Below are positions 11,972 to 23,279 of a DNA stretch of 64,000 bases, piece after piece. The translations under genes were made by a program, and so were the position numbers. The DNA lies in assembly GCA_943736015.1 (NCBI GenBank), contig OX031058.1, positions 16,827,001-16,891,000 on the forward strand. Direction: 5' to 3'. The DNA comes from Tridacna crocea (taxonomy: Eukaryota > Mollusca > Bivalvia > Cardiida > Cardiidae). Below the pieces are notes generated by a model. That model was not told where the DNA came from. It did no database searches and saw nothing but the letters and a program-made list of their open reading frames with translations. Each line of letters begins with the position of its first letter. Position 1 is the stretch's first letter.

Positions 11972-12784
11972 TGAAGATTCAGTATTGTAAGAAATTGTGG
12001 AAAAGAGAGAAAAGTAACATTAATATAACTGCAGTAGACCTTTCCTATTTTTATGTCTGATTGATCAACTAATGTTTGCCGAATTCCGTGGCTAAGTTTT
12101 TTAACGTACTGGCTCGAAATCCAGGAATCGGTAGTTTGATTTATTTAAACTATTAAAGTAATAATTTTTGTTTAAAAAAAGAAATCGTTCCAGTATTCTG
12201 CAAATAGACAGAGACAGTTTATTTACCAAAAAAACTGGGATATTATACATTTTCAAGTTACAGCGAAAATCCTGACTTTGAAATAATATTTAAGGTCTCT
12301 ATAGTTGCATTTTTGTCATGTTCCTGTTTGAACTACCTTATAAATTTACTATCGTAATAACAAAATTCAATTGAAATCTCAAACCTCCCATTTCTTCTAG
12401 AAAAAAACAGAAGTTCGAGCACCGACTAACACACAAGTGTCATAATTAAGCGTTTATCCCGTTCAGCCGTACGTTGATATCACTTATAAAGGTTTGGAAT
12501 GATTAAAATCTGTTACAGGGGATAAGTCTGTTCTAATTACTGGACCTAAAACATGCATTTTTCTGTCCGAGCATTTTTTTTTTCGGTTTTCAAATGCATT
12601 ATTATGTAACCTGATTTAATCGGCCCCAGTTTAACTGTATATCTGCACTTATTTCTTTCGGAATGGGCTGCGGGATTTGTTTTCAAATTATTAAACCTTA
12701 TCCTACTAATTAAATGACACTTTAAAGCCGATCGTAAAATCCCAAATGTTATTTCAGAGGAATATCTCGAGGAAAAATATCTCC

Positions 12785-12890
12785 CTATCGGACAGTGTAG
12801 ATGATCTAGGATCAGACTGCACGTTCTTCGTAGTCTGATCTTAGTCTATATTGTCTGCAAAAGATCATTAAGTCGCGCTTGGCAGCCTAA
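12785..12890. repeat. GATC-palindrome repeat
   Basis: ggatcagactgcacgttcttcgtagtctgatcttagtcta is a near-palindrome on the core gatcagactgc/gtagtctgatc. It lies inside the 3.77-kb element. Nine related copies are listed below. Confidence 0.65.
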
Positions 12891-13719
12891 GGGTTAATGC
12901 AGTCTGCATACTAAAAGTTCTATCAACACGCCCGACAGAAAATAGCGCTTATGGTACTGCTTTACTCTCTGAAGTCTACCTAAAGATTGATAAAACGACA
13001 TGTATTTTTTTTGTGTGTTTGTATCTTCGAAAAAGATGATTAATAAAACTACCGGCACAGCCGTTTTAGGTTTTTTTGATCTTTCAAAAATTTCGGAACT
13101 TCATATAAAAGTGAAAAAATTACTAAAATGCCCATTCTGGGTATCATTTCGGATTTATTCATATCTCTATTACTGAAAATAAACCAAAATCCACCTACAA
13201 AGTAAACAAAAAAACAAATTTTCGATAAAGAAACGAAGTTCTCTCAAATTTGAAAGCGTTTTGATCGACCCTCAGTGATCAAATCATTGTGAGATACTAA
13301 TATATGTGTTCTGATAAAATACAAAGGAAGAGTATTCGGACACTACATCTATCCGAATATATAATAGGCAGTAATTAATGAACTAGGCCACTAAAATCGG
13401 GCACACCAGGCACAAATGGTTCGGAATGATGTCTATTAACTGTATGCAAAATTTGTTGCTTTCGTCCGGAGTGTAAACATTTTGCTAAAAAATCGAGTTA
13501 ACAGACCGGACTAAAATAGGAAGGCTGTGGAATCATATCCCTGGTCAAAGATGGGGATTCTATTACAGTTTAGACACAGTGGTGTAAAAAAGTTATTGCC
13601 CTCCTGTCCATTCTTCTTGTTTGTAATTAGACGACTAAAAAGAATATGGAATCATCTGTAAAAATGCTGGCGGTTATATGATAGGAAGGTAATAAAATAC
13701 CATAGAGAGAATATAAGAC

Positions 13720-13870
13720 TGATATTGCTAAACCCTTGGCACAGTGAACCCAGATTTAGTTGCTTGTGTGGACAGTGTACATCAAGATCGGACTTCACAG
13801 AATGTGCAGTCTGATCCGAGTCTACACTGTTTGCTTCTTTGCCACCTCTTCTGATAAAAAAGCCTTGAAA
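13720..13870. repeat. GATC-palindrome repeat
   Basis: Inverted core gatcggacttcaca-gaatgtgcagtctgatc, with the family's flanking words gacagtgtac and tacactgtttgc, and a downstream gccttgaaattt shared with other copies. Confidence 0.65.
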
Positions 13871-13911
13871 TTTAATAATAAACAAGGTCTCCATCAGTTC
13901 TAATTATAGCT

Positions 13912-14070
13912 CTAAGAGGTTTGGCACTTTGCAATCTTTGGCAACTTCATGAGCATCTTAAGGAAGATTAGATATCACAAATTGTGCAGTCTGATCATTC
14001 ATCTATACTGTCCACTATTTTTGATATTTTCTGGCCAAAGTAGCCTAGAAAACTTAGAAAGGATCATGTT
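13912..14070. repeat. GATC-palindrome repeat, decayed
   Basis: Contains gtgcagtctgatcattcatctatactgtcc; only one half of the palindrome is clear. Confidence 0.5.
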
Positions 14071-14099
14071 GTCATAAACCTTGATTTAGTTACTGAGCA

Positions 14100-14304
14100 G
14101 GCTTTACCATCTTTCACAGGAAGACATTTGAAAACATTGTGGGAAAAGGAAAAATGCCTATATACAATAATTATTTCTACAAAGCATTAATTTTACCTTT
14201 CTCTAGAAATTTTGATCGCATCAATAAAGCAAAAGTTGATCTGTCTGCAACAGATCGATTTCAATTAGGAAAACTAAAATATTTGTTGCCCGGTACAGAG
14301 TTAA
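14100..14304 (-). mobile_element. TH element, strongly decayed
   Basis: Keeps gaaaacattgtgggaaaagg on one side and the right-arm text ctgtctgcaacag-atcgatttcaat...acagagttaa; TTAA at 14301-14304. The hairpin centre is replaced by unrelated AT-rich sequence. The 96-codon frame at 14139-14429 is therefore not a gene. Confidence 0.55.
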
Positions 14305-14595
14305 GAATTAATATTCCAGGGAGAGTAATAAATACAAATGGTGGTGGGGTAATAACCTTACCGGGACAAGCAAGGCTATTCTTTTGGATTTTCTTTTTAT
14401 TTTCTTACAAAATTTGTATGGAAAAATAGCCCTTGCCCAGTCACTGGCTAGACATGAGAATAACCAGTGGATAAAATGAGCTTTGGTCTCAAATACCAGA
14501 GCAACAATTTTTTTTTTCACATAAATGAAAGACAGATTTGTAACTTAATTTCTGAAAAGCACAATTTCTTATACATACTATGAAGAACTGATCCT

Positions 14596-14819
14596 TTAAC
14601 CCTTCACCAAACAATAACTGGTTTCATTAACCTTGAGATAGAGGCCTTTTGAATACATTGTGAGAAAAGCAGCTAAGCAGCATTTTCTCCTTTTCCCACA
14701 ATGTTTTCTACCCTGCTGGACACAAATTTCAATTTTTGCGCTACATTTAATTTGTTGTCTGCAACAGTTGTTTTCAATTCAGACCAGTCTAAGATTTTTG
14801 TCATTTGGTAAAGAGATAA
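14596..14819 (-). mobile_element. TH element, partial hairpin
   Basis: TTAA at 14596-14599; right end gtaaagagataa. The left half of the core is deleted (gcagctaagcagcattttctcc). Confidence 0.75.
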
Positions 14820-14872
14820 AATTTTCTTTTTCTATAACTATTATTGAACAAAGACATTTTCATAATTCTTCA

Positions 14873-15296
14873 CTAAATTACAAAATTTTAGACAGGTCCA
14901 AATTGAAAGCATTTGCATAGGAAACATGAGTTGTGGCTGAAATGTTGGATTTTGTATTTGATAGGTGAAAAGCATCATGCAGAAAAAAGGAAATGTTGCC
15001 AGCATTTCTTCTTTTCACACAATGTTTCAAAAAGACTTCTTTATTGGTTGTTTAACTCTTTTATCACACAATCCTGGGAAAAAAGTCTTTTGAAATCACT
15101 GTGGGAAAAGTAGAAAATGCTGGTAACCAGCATTTTCTCCTTTGCCAACAGTATGTTCTACTCTTCCAAGGTCATGTTTCCACTTTTGAGTCACATTTAT
15201 TTTGTTGTCTGCAAATGCTTTTAGTTTGGACCAAACTAAAATTAATTTTAGTCATTTGGTAAAGAGTTTAGTTAGAATTGTCTAGTTAAGGGTTAC
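14873..15296 (+). mobile_element. TH element split by another TH element
   Basis: Long arm at 14873-14920, hairpin at about 14985-15025, then interrupted at the short-arm TTAA (15052) by a second copy. The expected remainder gttagaattgtctagttaagggtta follows at 15271-15296. Confidence 0.65.
15052..15270 (-). mobile_element. TH element nested in a TH element
   Basis: ttaactcttttatcacac at the left, gtaaagagttta at the right; core ctggtaaccag. It sits in the internal TTAA of the copy at 14873-15296. Confidence 0.75.
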
Positions 15297-15702
15297 TGAA
15301 ACTTTTGGAAAGTATGGGAACATATGCCAAGATATACATGTAAATGAAATGGCATTTCAAACCAAAGAAGTGCAGGAAAAGCAGCTGAGTGGCAACCAAG
15401 GGGCAAAGGATTTAGGCAGCAACAGTTGTAAAGATAAAGTTTCTTTGATTTCCAAGTCAATATTTATATACCAAGTTCTAACTACCTAGGATTGTCTTTA
15501 GAAATAACGGAAATGTATGCCAAACATGTAAATAAAACATGATCTGATATATTACTGGGTCCCTATGCTATCTCAACTATGTAAATCTTCCCAAAATGAT
15601 GGTCTTAAATTGTCACGTTAAATTTTCAAAGATGTTTACCATTGCAATAAAAATGTCAAAATGATGTGGTATGTGGCCAATACAATCGTAATTTTACTTT
15701 TT

Positions 15703-15914
15703 ACTTACTCCTTACCAAACAAACATGTGATAGAAGAATTCTGGAGAAAAATGCTTCTGAAAATCATTGTGGCAAACCAACATTTTATCCTTGACCCACA
15801 AGGTTTAATGTACCATCTTAGGACAGAAATTAACTTTAGAGCAACATTTAAACTGTTTTCCATAAGTGCTTTTTTAATTTCATCCAGTCAATTTTTTGTC
15901 ATTTGGTAAAGAAG
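15703..15914 (-). mobile_element. TH element, decayed
   Basis: Left end ttactccttaccaaac, right end tcatttggtaaagaa; the hairpin is reduced to attgtggcaaaccaacattttatcc. Confidence 0.55.
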
Positions 15915-16011
15915 GACAGAGATATGCTAATTGACTTTGATTTGGATTATTTTTTTCAGGGGAAAAAACAGAATACATTATTTTACTTGTTCAGAATTAT
16001 CTAGCCATGTA

Positions 16012-16241
16012 TTAACTCTTTACCACACAAGAAAATGTTAAACTGGTCCAAACTGAAAGCATTTGCAGACAACAAAATAAAGGTGACTGAAAAATTGGAA
16101 TTTGTTCTGGGAAGGGCAGAAAACACCGTGGGAAAAGGAGAAAATGCTGGTTACAAGCATTTTCTCCTTTTCCTACAGTGTTTTCAAAACGGCTTCTTTC
16201 TCAGAGGCGTCAAAAGTAGGGATTGTGTGGTAATGGGTTAA
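16012..16241 (+). mobile_element. TH element, complete
   Basis: TTAA at 16012-16015 and 16238-16241. Stem caccgtgggaaaaggagaaaatgctgg against its near complement ending ctacagtg. The 68-codon frame inside is a by-product. Confidence 0.85.
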
Positions 16242-16464
16242 ACTTGTCTGTATCAAAGTATTGTTTAACATATCCATACTTATCTTTCCTTGGATGATGC
16301 TTCTCTCAGTTCTGTTTCAACTCATACCTCCTGCAGACAATGTTTTCAAATTAATATAGTCTTGCTGTTTTTTCCCCAAAACTACCCATTTGCCTATTCT
16401 GAATTAGTATGTAAAGCATATTTCTTGGTGCATTGGATTTATTTTGTTTGATATTTACAGTTGT

Positions 16465-16680
16465 TTAACTCATTACCAAACGACAAAAGTTTAGACTGGT
16501 CCATATTCAAAGCATTTGCAGACGACAAAATAAGTGTGACTGAAAATTTGAAATTTGTTATATGAAGGGTAGAAAACATTGTGAGAAAAGGAGAAAATGC
16601 TGGTTACCAGCATTTTCTCCTTTTCCCACAATGTTTTCTAAAGGCTTCTTCCTCAGGGTCGTCAAAAGTAGGGATTGCGT
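16465..16680 (+). mobile_element. TH element, right tip missing
   Basis: TTAA at 16465-16468; perfect 17-base core region atgctggttaccagcat. It breaks off after agtagggattgcg, where a second short-arm piece begins. Confidence 0.75.
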
Positions 16681-16951
16681 TTTCAAAAAGGCTTCTTTCT
16701 TGGGGTTGTTTAGCTGTTTACCACATGATAAAATTTTAAACTGGTCCAAATTGAAAACATTTGCAGAGGACAAAATAAAGGCGACTGAAAAATTAAAATT
16801 TGGTTTGGGAAGGGTAGAAAACACTGTGGGAAAAGGAGAACCAGCATTTTCTCCTTTTCCCACAGTGTTTTCAAAGGGCTTCTTTCTCAGGGTCATTAAA
16901 AGTTGGGTTTGTGTGGTAAAGAGTTATAAGTCAAGATTGTGTGGTAACGGG
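16681..16951 (+). mobile_element. TH short-arm piece hosting a TH element
   Basis: 16681-16710 is ttttcaaaaaggcttctttcttggggttgt and 16928-16951 is aagtcaagattgtgtggtaacggg, the two sides of one short arm, separated by the insertion 16709-16927. Confidence 0.6.
16709..16927 (+). mobile_element. TH element nested in a TH short arm
   Basis: Left ttagctgtttaccacatg, right gtaaagagttat. One hairpin arm lost about 10 bp (aaggagaaccagcattttctcc), breaking the symmetry. Confidence 0.75.
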
Positions 16952-17099
16952 TAAAACAGAGCTAAAATTATGTTCTGTCTTATTAAAATAAGAATGCTTC
17001 CAGTGTTAAACCACATGCCACCAATCTTCTGAACAAGTTTTGTGGCTGGGAAATAAACATGTAGTCCATGGTTAGCAACCTGTTTTCCTGTTTGTATAC

Positions 17100-17318
17100 T
17101 GATTAACACCATTTTCAACTTTATTTCTTTTCCACTACAGCAGCAAGTGCACCTATCCAAGCTTTCTTGGATTTCAGTGCTTCACCCAATATTCTTACCT
17201 AGCCAATGGAGACAGGAATGAATCCAGTTTCAGAGACAGTTATCAATTCCTGGAAAGAAATTGGAAACCTCTAGATTTGAGAGATGACTCTCATTTCAAG
17301 TCCTGTGCCCAATGGACA
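17100..17318 (-). mobile_element. SINE-B, minus strand
   Basis: Shares with the copy at 24190-24511 the text ttaacaccattttcaac, cctatccaagctttcttgga and gaaagaaattgg; the tRNA-like head is poorly kept. Confidence 0.55.
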
Positions 17319-17518
17319 CAGCCGTTTACCAAACATCCAGACTTTCAATGACCCCGAGAAGAAAGCTTCTGAAAATGCTGGTGACCAGCCTTTTCTTCTT
17401 TTCCCAGTTATTTCTATCATTCCCAAAACAAATTTCAATTTTTCAGTCACTTTTTATTGCCGTCTGCTAATGCCTTTAATCATGAATAGTCTAAAATTTT
17501 GTCATTTGGTAAAGAGCA
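17319..17518 (-). mobile_element. TH element lacking TTAA ends
   Basis: gccgtttaccaaacatccag at left, tcatttggtaaagagc at right; one hairpin arm is lost (gaaaatgctggtgaccagccttttc). Confidence 0.65.
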
Positions 17519-17585
17519 AGGTACCTAGCTTGTCCTCTTGATTACAAGCCCTTCGCAAAATATGGAGATAACTGAACACCACAAA

Positions 17586-17664
17586 TCGATAGGCGAGTGC
17601 AACACTATTCTAAGTGCCTGTACATTGTACAGGCACTTAGAATAGTGTTGCACTCACCTATCGA
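17586..17664. repeat. Long hairpin
   Basis: About 36-bp arms (cgataggcgagtgcaacact... and its complement) around the 3-base centre att at 17625-17627; one mismatch (gcgagt/actcac). A related hairpin is at 58683-58742. Confidence 0.75.
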
Positions 17665-18401
17665 AATAGACATGAGGGAGATGATCTGCCCTATTGGCAA
17701 GTCAAGGTACATACTGTTAAATATGTTAATGACAGCCCTATTGAAATATACGACCCATTAAAATGCACATAAAATGTAAATTATCCTTGACACAGACTAG
17801 CTTACTGTACATGTGATTCTCCAATATTTCATAGCTTGTCTCTTTGCTCCTTACCAATCCATCTTCAGTTTTAATGATAATAAGAGGAAAAAGGCTTCTG
17901 AAAAAAGAGGAAAAGGAGAAAACCAGCATTTTCTCAATTCTTGTAATGTCTTTTACCCTCTTAACCCTTTACCACACAATGACGACTTTTAACAACCCTG
18001 GGAAAGAAGCATTTTACAGGCACTTAGAATAGTGTTGCACTCACCTATCGAAATAGACATGAGGGAGATGATCTGCCCTATTGGCAAGTCAAGGTACATA
18101 CTGTTAAATATGTTAATGACAGCCCTATTGAAATATACGACCCATTAAAATGCACATAAAATGTAAATTATCCTTGACACAGACTAGCTTACTGTACATG
18201 TGATTCTCCAATATTTCATAGCTTGTCTCTTTGCTCCTTACCAATCCATCTTCAGTTTTAATGATAATAAGAGGAAAAAGGCTTCTGAAAAAAGAGGAAA
18301 AGGAGAAAACCAGCATTTTCTCAATTCTTGTAATGTCTTTTACCCTCTTAACCCTTTACCACACAATGACGACTTTTAACAACCCTGGGAAAGAAGCATT
18401 T
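17628..18401. repeat. Tandem duplication of 387 bp, two units
   Basis: 17628-18014 and 18015-18401 appear identical; even the frames at 17738-17929 and 18125-18316 (minus strand) encode the same 63 residues. The unit runs from the right arm of the hairpin above through a decayed TH copy into the first ~54 bp of a TH element, so the first unit ends in a truncated TH start (17961-18014). Confidence 0.9.
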
Positions 18402-18578
18402 TGAAAACATTTTGGGAAAAGAAGAAAATGCTGGTAACCAGCATTTTCTCCTTTTCCAAAAATATTTTCTACTCCATCAAAAAAAGATTGCACTGTTTTA
18501 ACCACATTGAAATTGTCATCTGTGAATGTTTTTTTAATTTGAACAAGACTTACAATTTGTCCCCTGGTAAAGGGTTAA
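18348..18578 (-). mobile_element. TH element, complete
   Basis: TTAA at 18348-18351 and 18575-18578; core ctggtaaccag. Its first 54 bp belong to the duplicated unit. Confidence 0.85.
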
Positions 18579-18689
18579 ACACAAAAGTAGTAACTGGAGC
18601 CAAAATGCATTTGTCTTCCTGAAATGCTTTTTATTTTGAGAAGTCTGAAGTCCGGTAAAGGGTTACTTGATTTTTTCTTCTTCTCTCAC

Positions 18690-19255
18690 AACTTTTAACC
18701 TTTCAGTATCAAACAGGACTTTTTTTATTTGTTTTGTGTTAAACCACACTTTCAACTTTATTTCAGTCATACCGTGTCAAGCAGTGCAGCTATCGATGTG
18801 TCCCTGGAGTTTCTTACACCGGCACTTGGCAGAGTTCTTGCATAGCCATTGGATAGTTCAACTCTTTACCATACCACAAAATTTTAGACTTGTTCAAGTT
18901 GAAAGCCTTTGCAGATGACAAAAGTAATGCTACTGAAAAATTGAAATTCGTACTAGGAAGGGTGAAAAACATTGTGGGAAAAGGAGAAAATGCTGGTAAC
19001 CAGCATTTTCTCCTTTTCCAACAATGTTTTCAAAAGGCTTCTTCCTCAGGGCCGTGAAAACCAATGATTATTTAGTAAAGGGCTAAGGTCAAAACATCGA
19101 AACGTTATTCAGCAATGATGGTGGAATTAATCTGCTGCCATGACTATCATCAATCCTTGTAAAAAGAGTGGCAAAAACCAGGAGTCACAACCTCGCATTT
19201 CCTGTTGCACAAGCCGTGTATGTTACAGACTGGTGTTACCAGGCTCTAGTTGCCT
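18690..19255 (-). mobile_element. SINE-B interrupted by a TH element
   Basis: 18720-18856 holds ttaaaccacactttcaactttatttcagtcatacc and tccctggagtttcttacaccgg; 19087-19255 continues with aatgatggtgg...atcatcaatcc and a tRNA-like end. The TH copy 18857-19086 separates the halves. Confidence 0.6.
18857..19086 (+). mobile_element. TH element inside a SINE
   Basis: Ends ttca and ctaa (mutated TTAA); long arm then hairpin with core ctggtaaccag, the opposite central base from most '+' copies. Confidence 0.85.
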
Positions 19256-19372
19256 CAAATCATAGCAGACTATGAAATAACTGTGAATTTGAGAATTTGA
19301 GAAGGGTTACTGTTTCATACTAGGGCCTGTATTCACACACCTTTCTAAAGTAAGAGCTATAACTAAACATGA

Positions 19373-19515
19373 TTATCACTTTACCAAACGACAAAATATC
19401 AGACTGGTCCAAATCGAAAGCATTTGCAGACGACAAAATAAAAGTGACTGGAAATCTGAAATTTTTTTTTGGAAGGGAAGAAAACATTTTGGGAAAAGGA
19501 GAAAATGCTGGTAAC
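19373..19515 (+). mobile_element. TH half-element ending at the hairpin centre
   Basis: Long arm and left hairpin arm only, ending aaatgctggtaacc, immediately followed by SINE-A sequence. Confidence 0.7.
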
Positions 19516-19760
19516 CTTGCTCAGTGGTAAAATGCCAGGAGTATGACCTGGTGCCTTTGAGCAGCACCGAACCCATTGATTTTTTTTTTTTTGTGGGAGT
19601 GTCCTTGGGCAAGACACTTTAGAGCCCAAGCGTACTACTGGGGAAACCCAGGAAATACTTTAATATGTGAGCTGCTGCCGTGGTATAACTGAAATAACTG
19701 AAATAATGTTGAAAGTGAAATAATACACCATTCAATCAATCAATCAATCAAATCTCACAT
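19516..19760 (+). mobile_element. SINE-A with AATC tail
   Basis: tRNA-like start ttgctcagtggtaaaatgcc, body gtgggagtgtccttgggcaag ... ccaggaaatactttaatatgtgagctg ... gtataactgaaata, and a tail of aatc repeats. Collinear with the minus-strand copy 47456-47705. Confidence 0.8.
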
Positions 19761-19829
19761 TGTTGAGGCAAAAGCAGAAGCGAGACACTAATTTTCATAT
19801 TGAGCCAGCCATGCTTGACAACTGTTGAA

Positions 19830-20047
19830 TTAACCCTTTACAATCCCGAGTTTACACATGCCTGAAAGAGAAGTTTTTCGAAAAAATAATATGGGAAAAG
19901 GAGAAAACCAGCATTTTCTCCATTTCCCACAATATTTTCTATCCTATCAAAGACAAATTTCATCATTCGTGGCACATTCTTAATTGTCATCTGCAAATGC
20001 TTTGAGTTTGAATAAGTCTAAGATTTTGTCATGTGGTAAAGAATTAA
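19830..20047 (-). mobile_element. TH element, tandem with next
   Basis: TTAA at 19830-19833 and 20044-20047. Core partly deleted (ggagaaaaccagcattttctcc). Confidence 0.8.
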
Positions 20048-20273
20048 CCCTTTACCCCATAATGCATTTCTATGGTATCTCTGATTGACCCTAAATAATA
20101 GCAAGGATGAAGCTGTTTCTTATATGTGTATATGACAACTTTTGATAGCATAGAAAATATTGTGGCAAAAGGTGAAATTCCTCGTCCCATGCAATTTCAC
20201 CTTCTGCCACAATGTTTTCCAAAGGCTCCTACAAGCAATTCATAGAAATTAGTATCTATGGAGTAAAGGGTAA
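20044..20273. mobile_element. TH-c subfamily element
   Basis: Shares TTAA 20044-20047 with its neighbour. Ends ccctttaccccataatgc / ctatggagtaaaggg; arms ttgtggcaaaaggtgaaatt and aatttcaccttctgccacaa are changed on both sides relative to the main family, so pairing is kept. Confidence 0.75.
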
Positions 20274-20468
20274 AGAGACAAAAAAATGAAAAAGGATCAA
20301 GAGATTGCCAATATCTGACTGATCAAACTGGATGAAATATTAGGACCAGTCTGTCCAGATCCATATTTCATGAATTAAGCGGAATGATTGCGATTAAATT
20401 AGTGGTCCAAACTATTTGATTGACAGCTCACAGCAGCAGGTTAAAACACAGTCACTGATTGGTTCTGA

Positions 20469-20688
20469 TTAACCTTTTACCAAACAATACATGTTCAAAC
20501 TGGCCATTTGAAAGCATTGTTGGGCCAAATCTTACATAAACCTCAAATAGTGTAATTTTAAATTGTATAAATCATCAAGGGAAAAAAGGCACAGTTCTAG
20601 TTACCAGTATTTTCTCTTTTTTTTCACAATGTTTTCAAGTCTTCTACTCAGGATCTGAGGAACACTGGACTGTTTGATAAAGGTTTAA
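20469..20688 (+). mobile_element. TH element, diverged, tandem with next
   Basis: TTAA at 20469-20472 and 20685-20688; degraded core (cacagttctagttaccagtattttctc). Confidence 0.7.
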
Positions 20689-20912
20689 CCCTTTCCCAAA
20701 CAATCTCTGGTTTTCAAGACCATGGAAAAGAAGCCATTTGAAAACATTGTGGGAAAAGGAGAAAATGCTGGTAACCAGCATTTTCTCCTTTTCCCACAAT
20801 GTTTTCTACCCTCCTAGAACAAATTTCAACTTTTGAGTCATGTTAATTCTGTTGTCTGCAAATGTTTTCAATTAGGACCAGTTTAAAATTTTATTGTTTG
20901 GTAAAGGTTTAA
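20685..20912 (-). mobile_element. TH element, complete
   Basis: TTAA at 20685-20688 and 20909-20912; hairpin arms apparently perfect (gaaaacattgtgggaaaagg to its complement). Confidence 0.9.
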
Positions 20913-21292
20913 CTCTGGTCTGGGTATGAATATTTCCTTCTAGTAGTTGCTTTGAGACCCTTTTGAATGCAAACAAGAGGTATATTAATTGTTCAGAAAA
21001 AACAATGCTTACATTTCAACACAAATAAAAGACATTAGGATATGACTTCAGAACGTGTACGGCTTTCAGTACTACATAATTACTCACATTTCATCTCAGT
21101 TTGAAATTAGCCAATCAGAAAAAGGGTTACATGTCAGTCCAGACAACTAGCCCATGTTATCTGATGAAATTTCACCCCTACAAAATAGTGGACACTTTAA
21201 TCTGATTGAATCAATCATTTTATTGTCATCCTGATTCAAATTGTATGCTCAACAAGACTAAGCAGTGAAACTAATCTCTACCATGAAAATAA

Positions 21293-21386
21293 AGGTTACC
21301 AGCATTTTCTCCTTCTCCTTAGCTGTTTTCAAAATGCTTTCTTTCTCAGAGTCATTAAAAGTCGAGATTGTGTGGTAAAGAGTTAA
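21293..21386 (+). mobile_element. TH right-half fragment
   Basis: Begins at ggttaccagcattttctcc and runs through the short arm to ggtaaagagttaa (TTAA 21383-21386). Confidence 0.7.
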
Positions 21387-21528
21387 GCAAATACATATAA
21401 GCAGAAGAAAGAATAAGAAAATTTCGTTCAAAAGAGAAAGAAGACTGCTAGAGAAGATCATGTTACTTGAAAATGAGACGAGAAGACCATCATGTAAAGC
21501 ATAATGAGGTTTCTACCCGGTGGCTTTT

Positions 21529-21924
21529 TTACTGTTTTGTTAAAGAAAGTTTTTCTTCTTTTTCATGGAAGCCAACTTGTCTAATTTTTACAGCTGCAGG
21601 TGACATTAGTTTATTTTGTGAATGACATATCAAGATAAGACAGCATGTAGCAGAGCCTGATCTTGGATCTACAGTGGCCACAACTTCATAATGAGCTATG
21701 AAGGGGTCCCAATGTGCTGTGCTATTGTATGAAATCGAAAGCATTTTTGTGGTATTTGTCGAAGACAATACCACTATGAGTTCAAGATTGAATTCTGATA
21801 ACCATGTATCTTTTTTTGTGCAAAGCCGAAGGAAATAAACCCAGTTAAACTCATTTTTTCTCAGGCAAATGAGTTTTTCGGTGGCACTCAGATATGTAAT
21901 TTGAAATGGCATATTAAAATACAT
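21529..21924 (-). other. 131-codon open frame, doubtful
   Basis: The longest apparently unique open frame on the minus strand outside repeats. I recognise no domain; low-complexity and splice evidence are both absent. It may be a remnant of a coding repeat or chance. Confidence 0.2.
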
Positions 21925-22454
21925 TGGGCGAAGCCATCGATTGTTAAGATACTTATTTTTGATTGAAAATAGCTTCTCTCGCTAATAGCCTTTTATTGGC
22001 GCAACAATACAAATTTGCCTACTGACTCTGGGCTTTTTCGTTCCAAAACCAATTCGTTCCATGGCTTGTTCGTCCTAAGATAGCGCGCTACTCCATTTGA
22101 TTGCTCATGAATATTTATAGATCGAAGTAATTGATTGTAATATTGGAAATCAAATGTAAAAGGCTAAAGATATTTCAAAATTATAGTTATAGGGTACATG
22201 GGTACTCTCCTTTCTACCGATAAGGTTTCATTTGCTTAGTGGGTTGACTTTTAAGCCAATATTTGACTAATATGTCTCTTTTTTTTTCAAACTATAATTC
22301 CACACAATGGGTTTCCTTGACAAATATGTCTTCAGCGTTCTCAACGCTTTGATTCTCTAATGTAAGTAATAGAATTATCATGTTTAGAACAGTCCCTCAT
22401 TCTTATAAATTTATCCTATAATCCTCAAAGGGCATTTAAAATATATACCTGCCC
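21925..22454. other. No recognisable feature
   Basis: AT-rich unique-looking DNA with a short CpG-bearing word (gatagcgcgctac) near 22080; nothing else seen. Confidence 0.4.
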
Positions 22455-22560
22455 TTGAGGCTGGTATAGATCAAGATTAGGCTATAGAAAAAAAGCTGTC
22501 TGATTTGTACTGTCCACTTTGCTGTGATAGGATGGACAATAGTAACACAGAGATAGCAAC
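22455..22560. repeat. GATC-palindrome repeat, decayed
   Basis: ggtatagatcaagattaggct...gtctgatttgtactgtcca keeps the order of the family words but the palindrome is eroded. Confidence 0.5.
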
Positions 22561-22631
22561 ACAGAGATTGCATTAACTTGGACTTCATTAAAATTTTTCT
22601 TCATTTCTGTTGGGTTTTTCAGGCTTACAGG

Positions 22632-22850
22632 TTAATTCTTTACTTCCACAAATCCCCACTCTTAATGACTCTGAGAAACAAGCCTGTTGAAAACATTGTG
22701 GGAAAAAGTGAAAATGCTGGTAACCAGCATTTTCTCCTTTAACCACAATGTTTCTATCCTTCACAAACCAAATTTAAATTTTTTGCTCAATTTTATTTTT
22801 GACATCTGCAAAATTTAATGCTTTCAATTTGGACCAGTCCATAATTTTAA
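22632..22850 (-). mobile_element. TH element, right tip missing
   Basis: TTAA at 22632-22635; core ctggtaaccag; similarity ends after ggaccagtccataatttt. Confidence 0.75.
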
Positions 22851-23279
22851 AATAATATCCACCGACAGATCCATCAACACCCTAAGTTAGGGGTACTAAA
22901 TTTAGGCTATGCCAACCCACAAAATTTAGGCTGCTCCATATACTCTCACATTTTAATACTTAAGTCATAATGTCCATTAAATCGTCAAAATAATTTGCAC
23001 TTTTTGGTATAATTATGAATTTTGAAATATCTTATACATTGCATGCTTTGAAATGAATTTGTAACAGCCATTGAGATAGGGTGCTTAAAAAATTATGTCA
23101 AAGAAAACTGCTGTTCTGTTCTGTTCACATCTATTTTTTTGTTTGATATAGATTTAAGACTTGGGTAAAAGCAAGTTACATGCATGTACAAATATGACAT
23201 AAAGGGAGTTCAGGATGGAGTTGTATTTCAGTATAGACATTTTTCTGCCACAATTCTTGACTGTAAAACCTCAAACTTG

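Larger units (their letters stand above)
9742..13513. mobile_element. 3.77-kb element with long terminal inverted repeats
   Basis: The left end gtccggtctgttagctc matches inverted the right end ...taacagaccggac, with TA on both outer sides (9742-9743, 13512-13513). Imperfect inverted similarity runs inward for ~200 bp, including gtgcccgattttaagt (left) against actaaaatcgggcacac (right) and attcgg...ccgaatactcttcc against its complement. The inside holds TH remnants, a GATC palindrome and no long ORF, so it is probably a non-autonomous or decayed DNA transposon with TA target sites. The superfamily is not determined. Confidence 0.75.

Noticed and set aside
14139-14429. 96-codon frame, apparently non-repetitive
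   Set aside because: Its sequence aligns in order with a decayed TH right arm (ctgtctgcaacag... acagagttaa).
21529-21924. 131-codon frame as a real gene
   Set aside because: No recognisable domain, no splice or promoter support, and AT-rich composition like its flanks; kept only as a doubtful entry.
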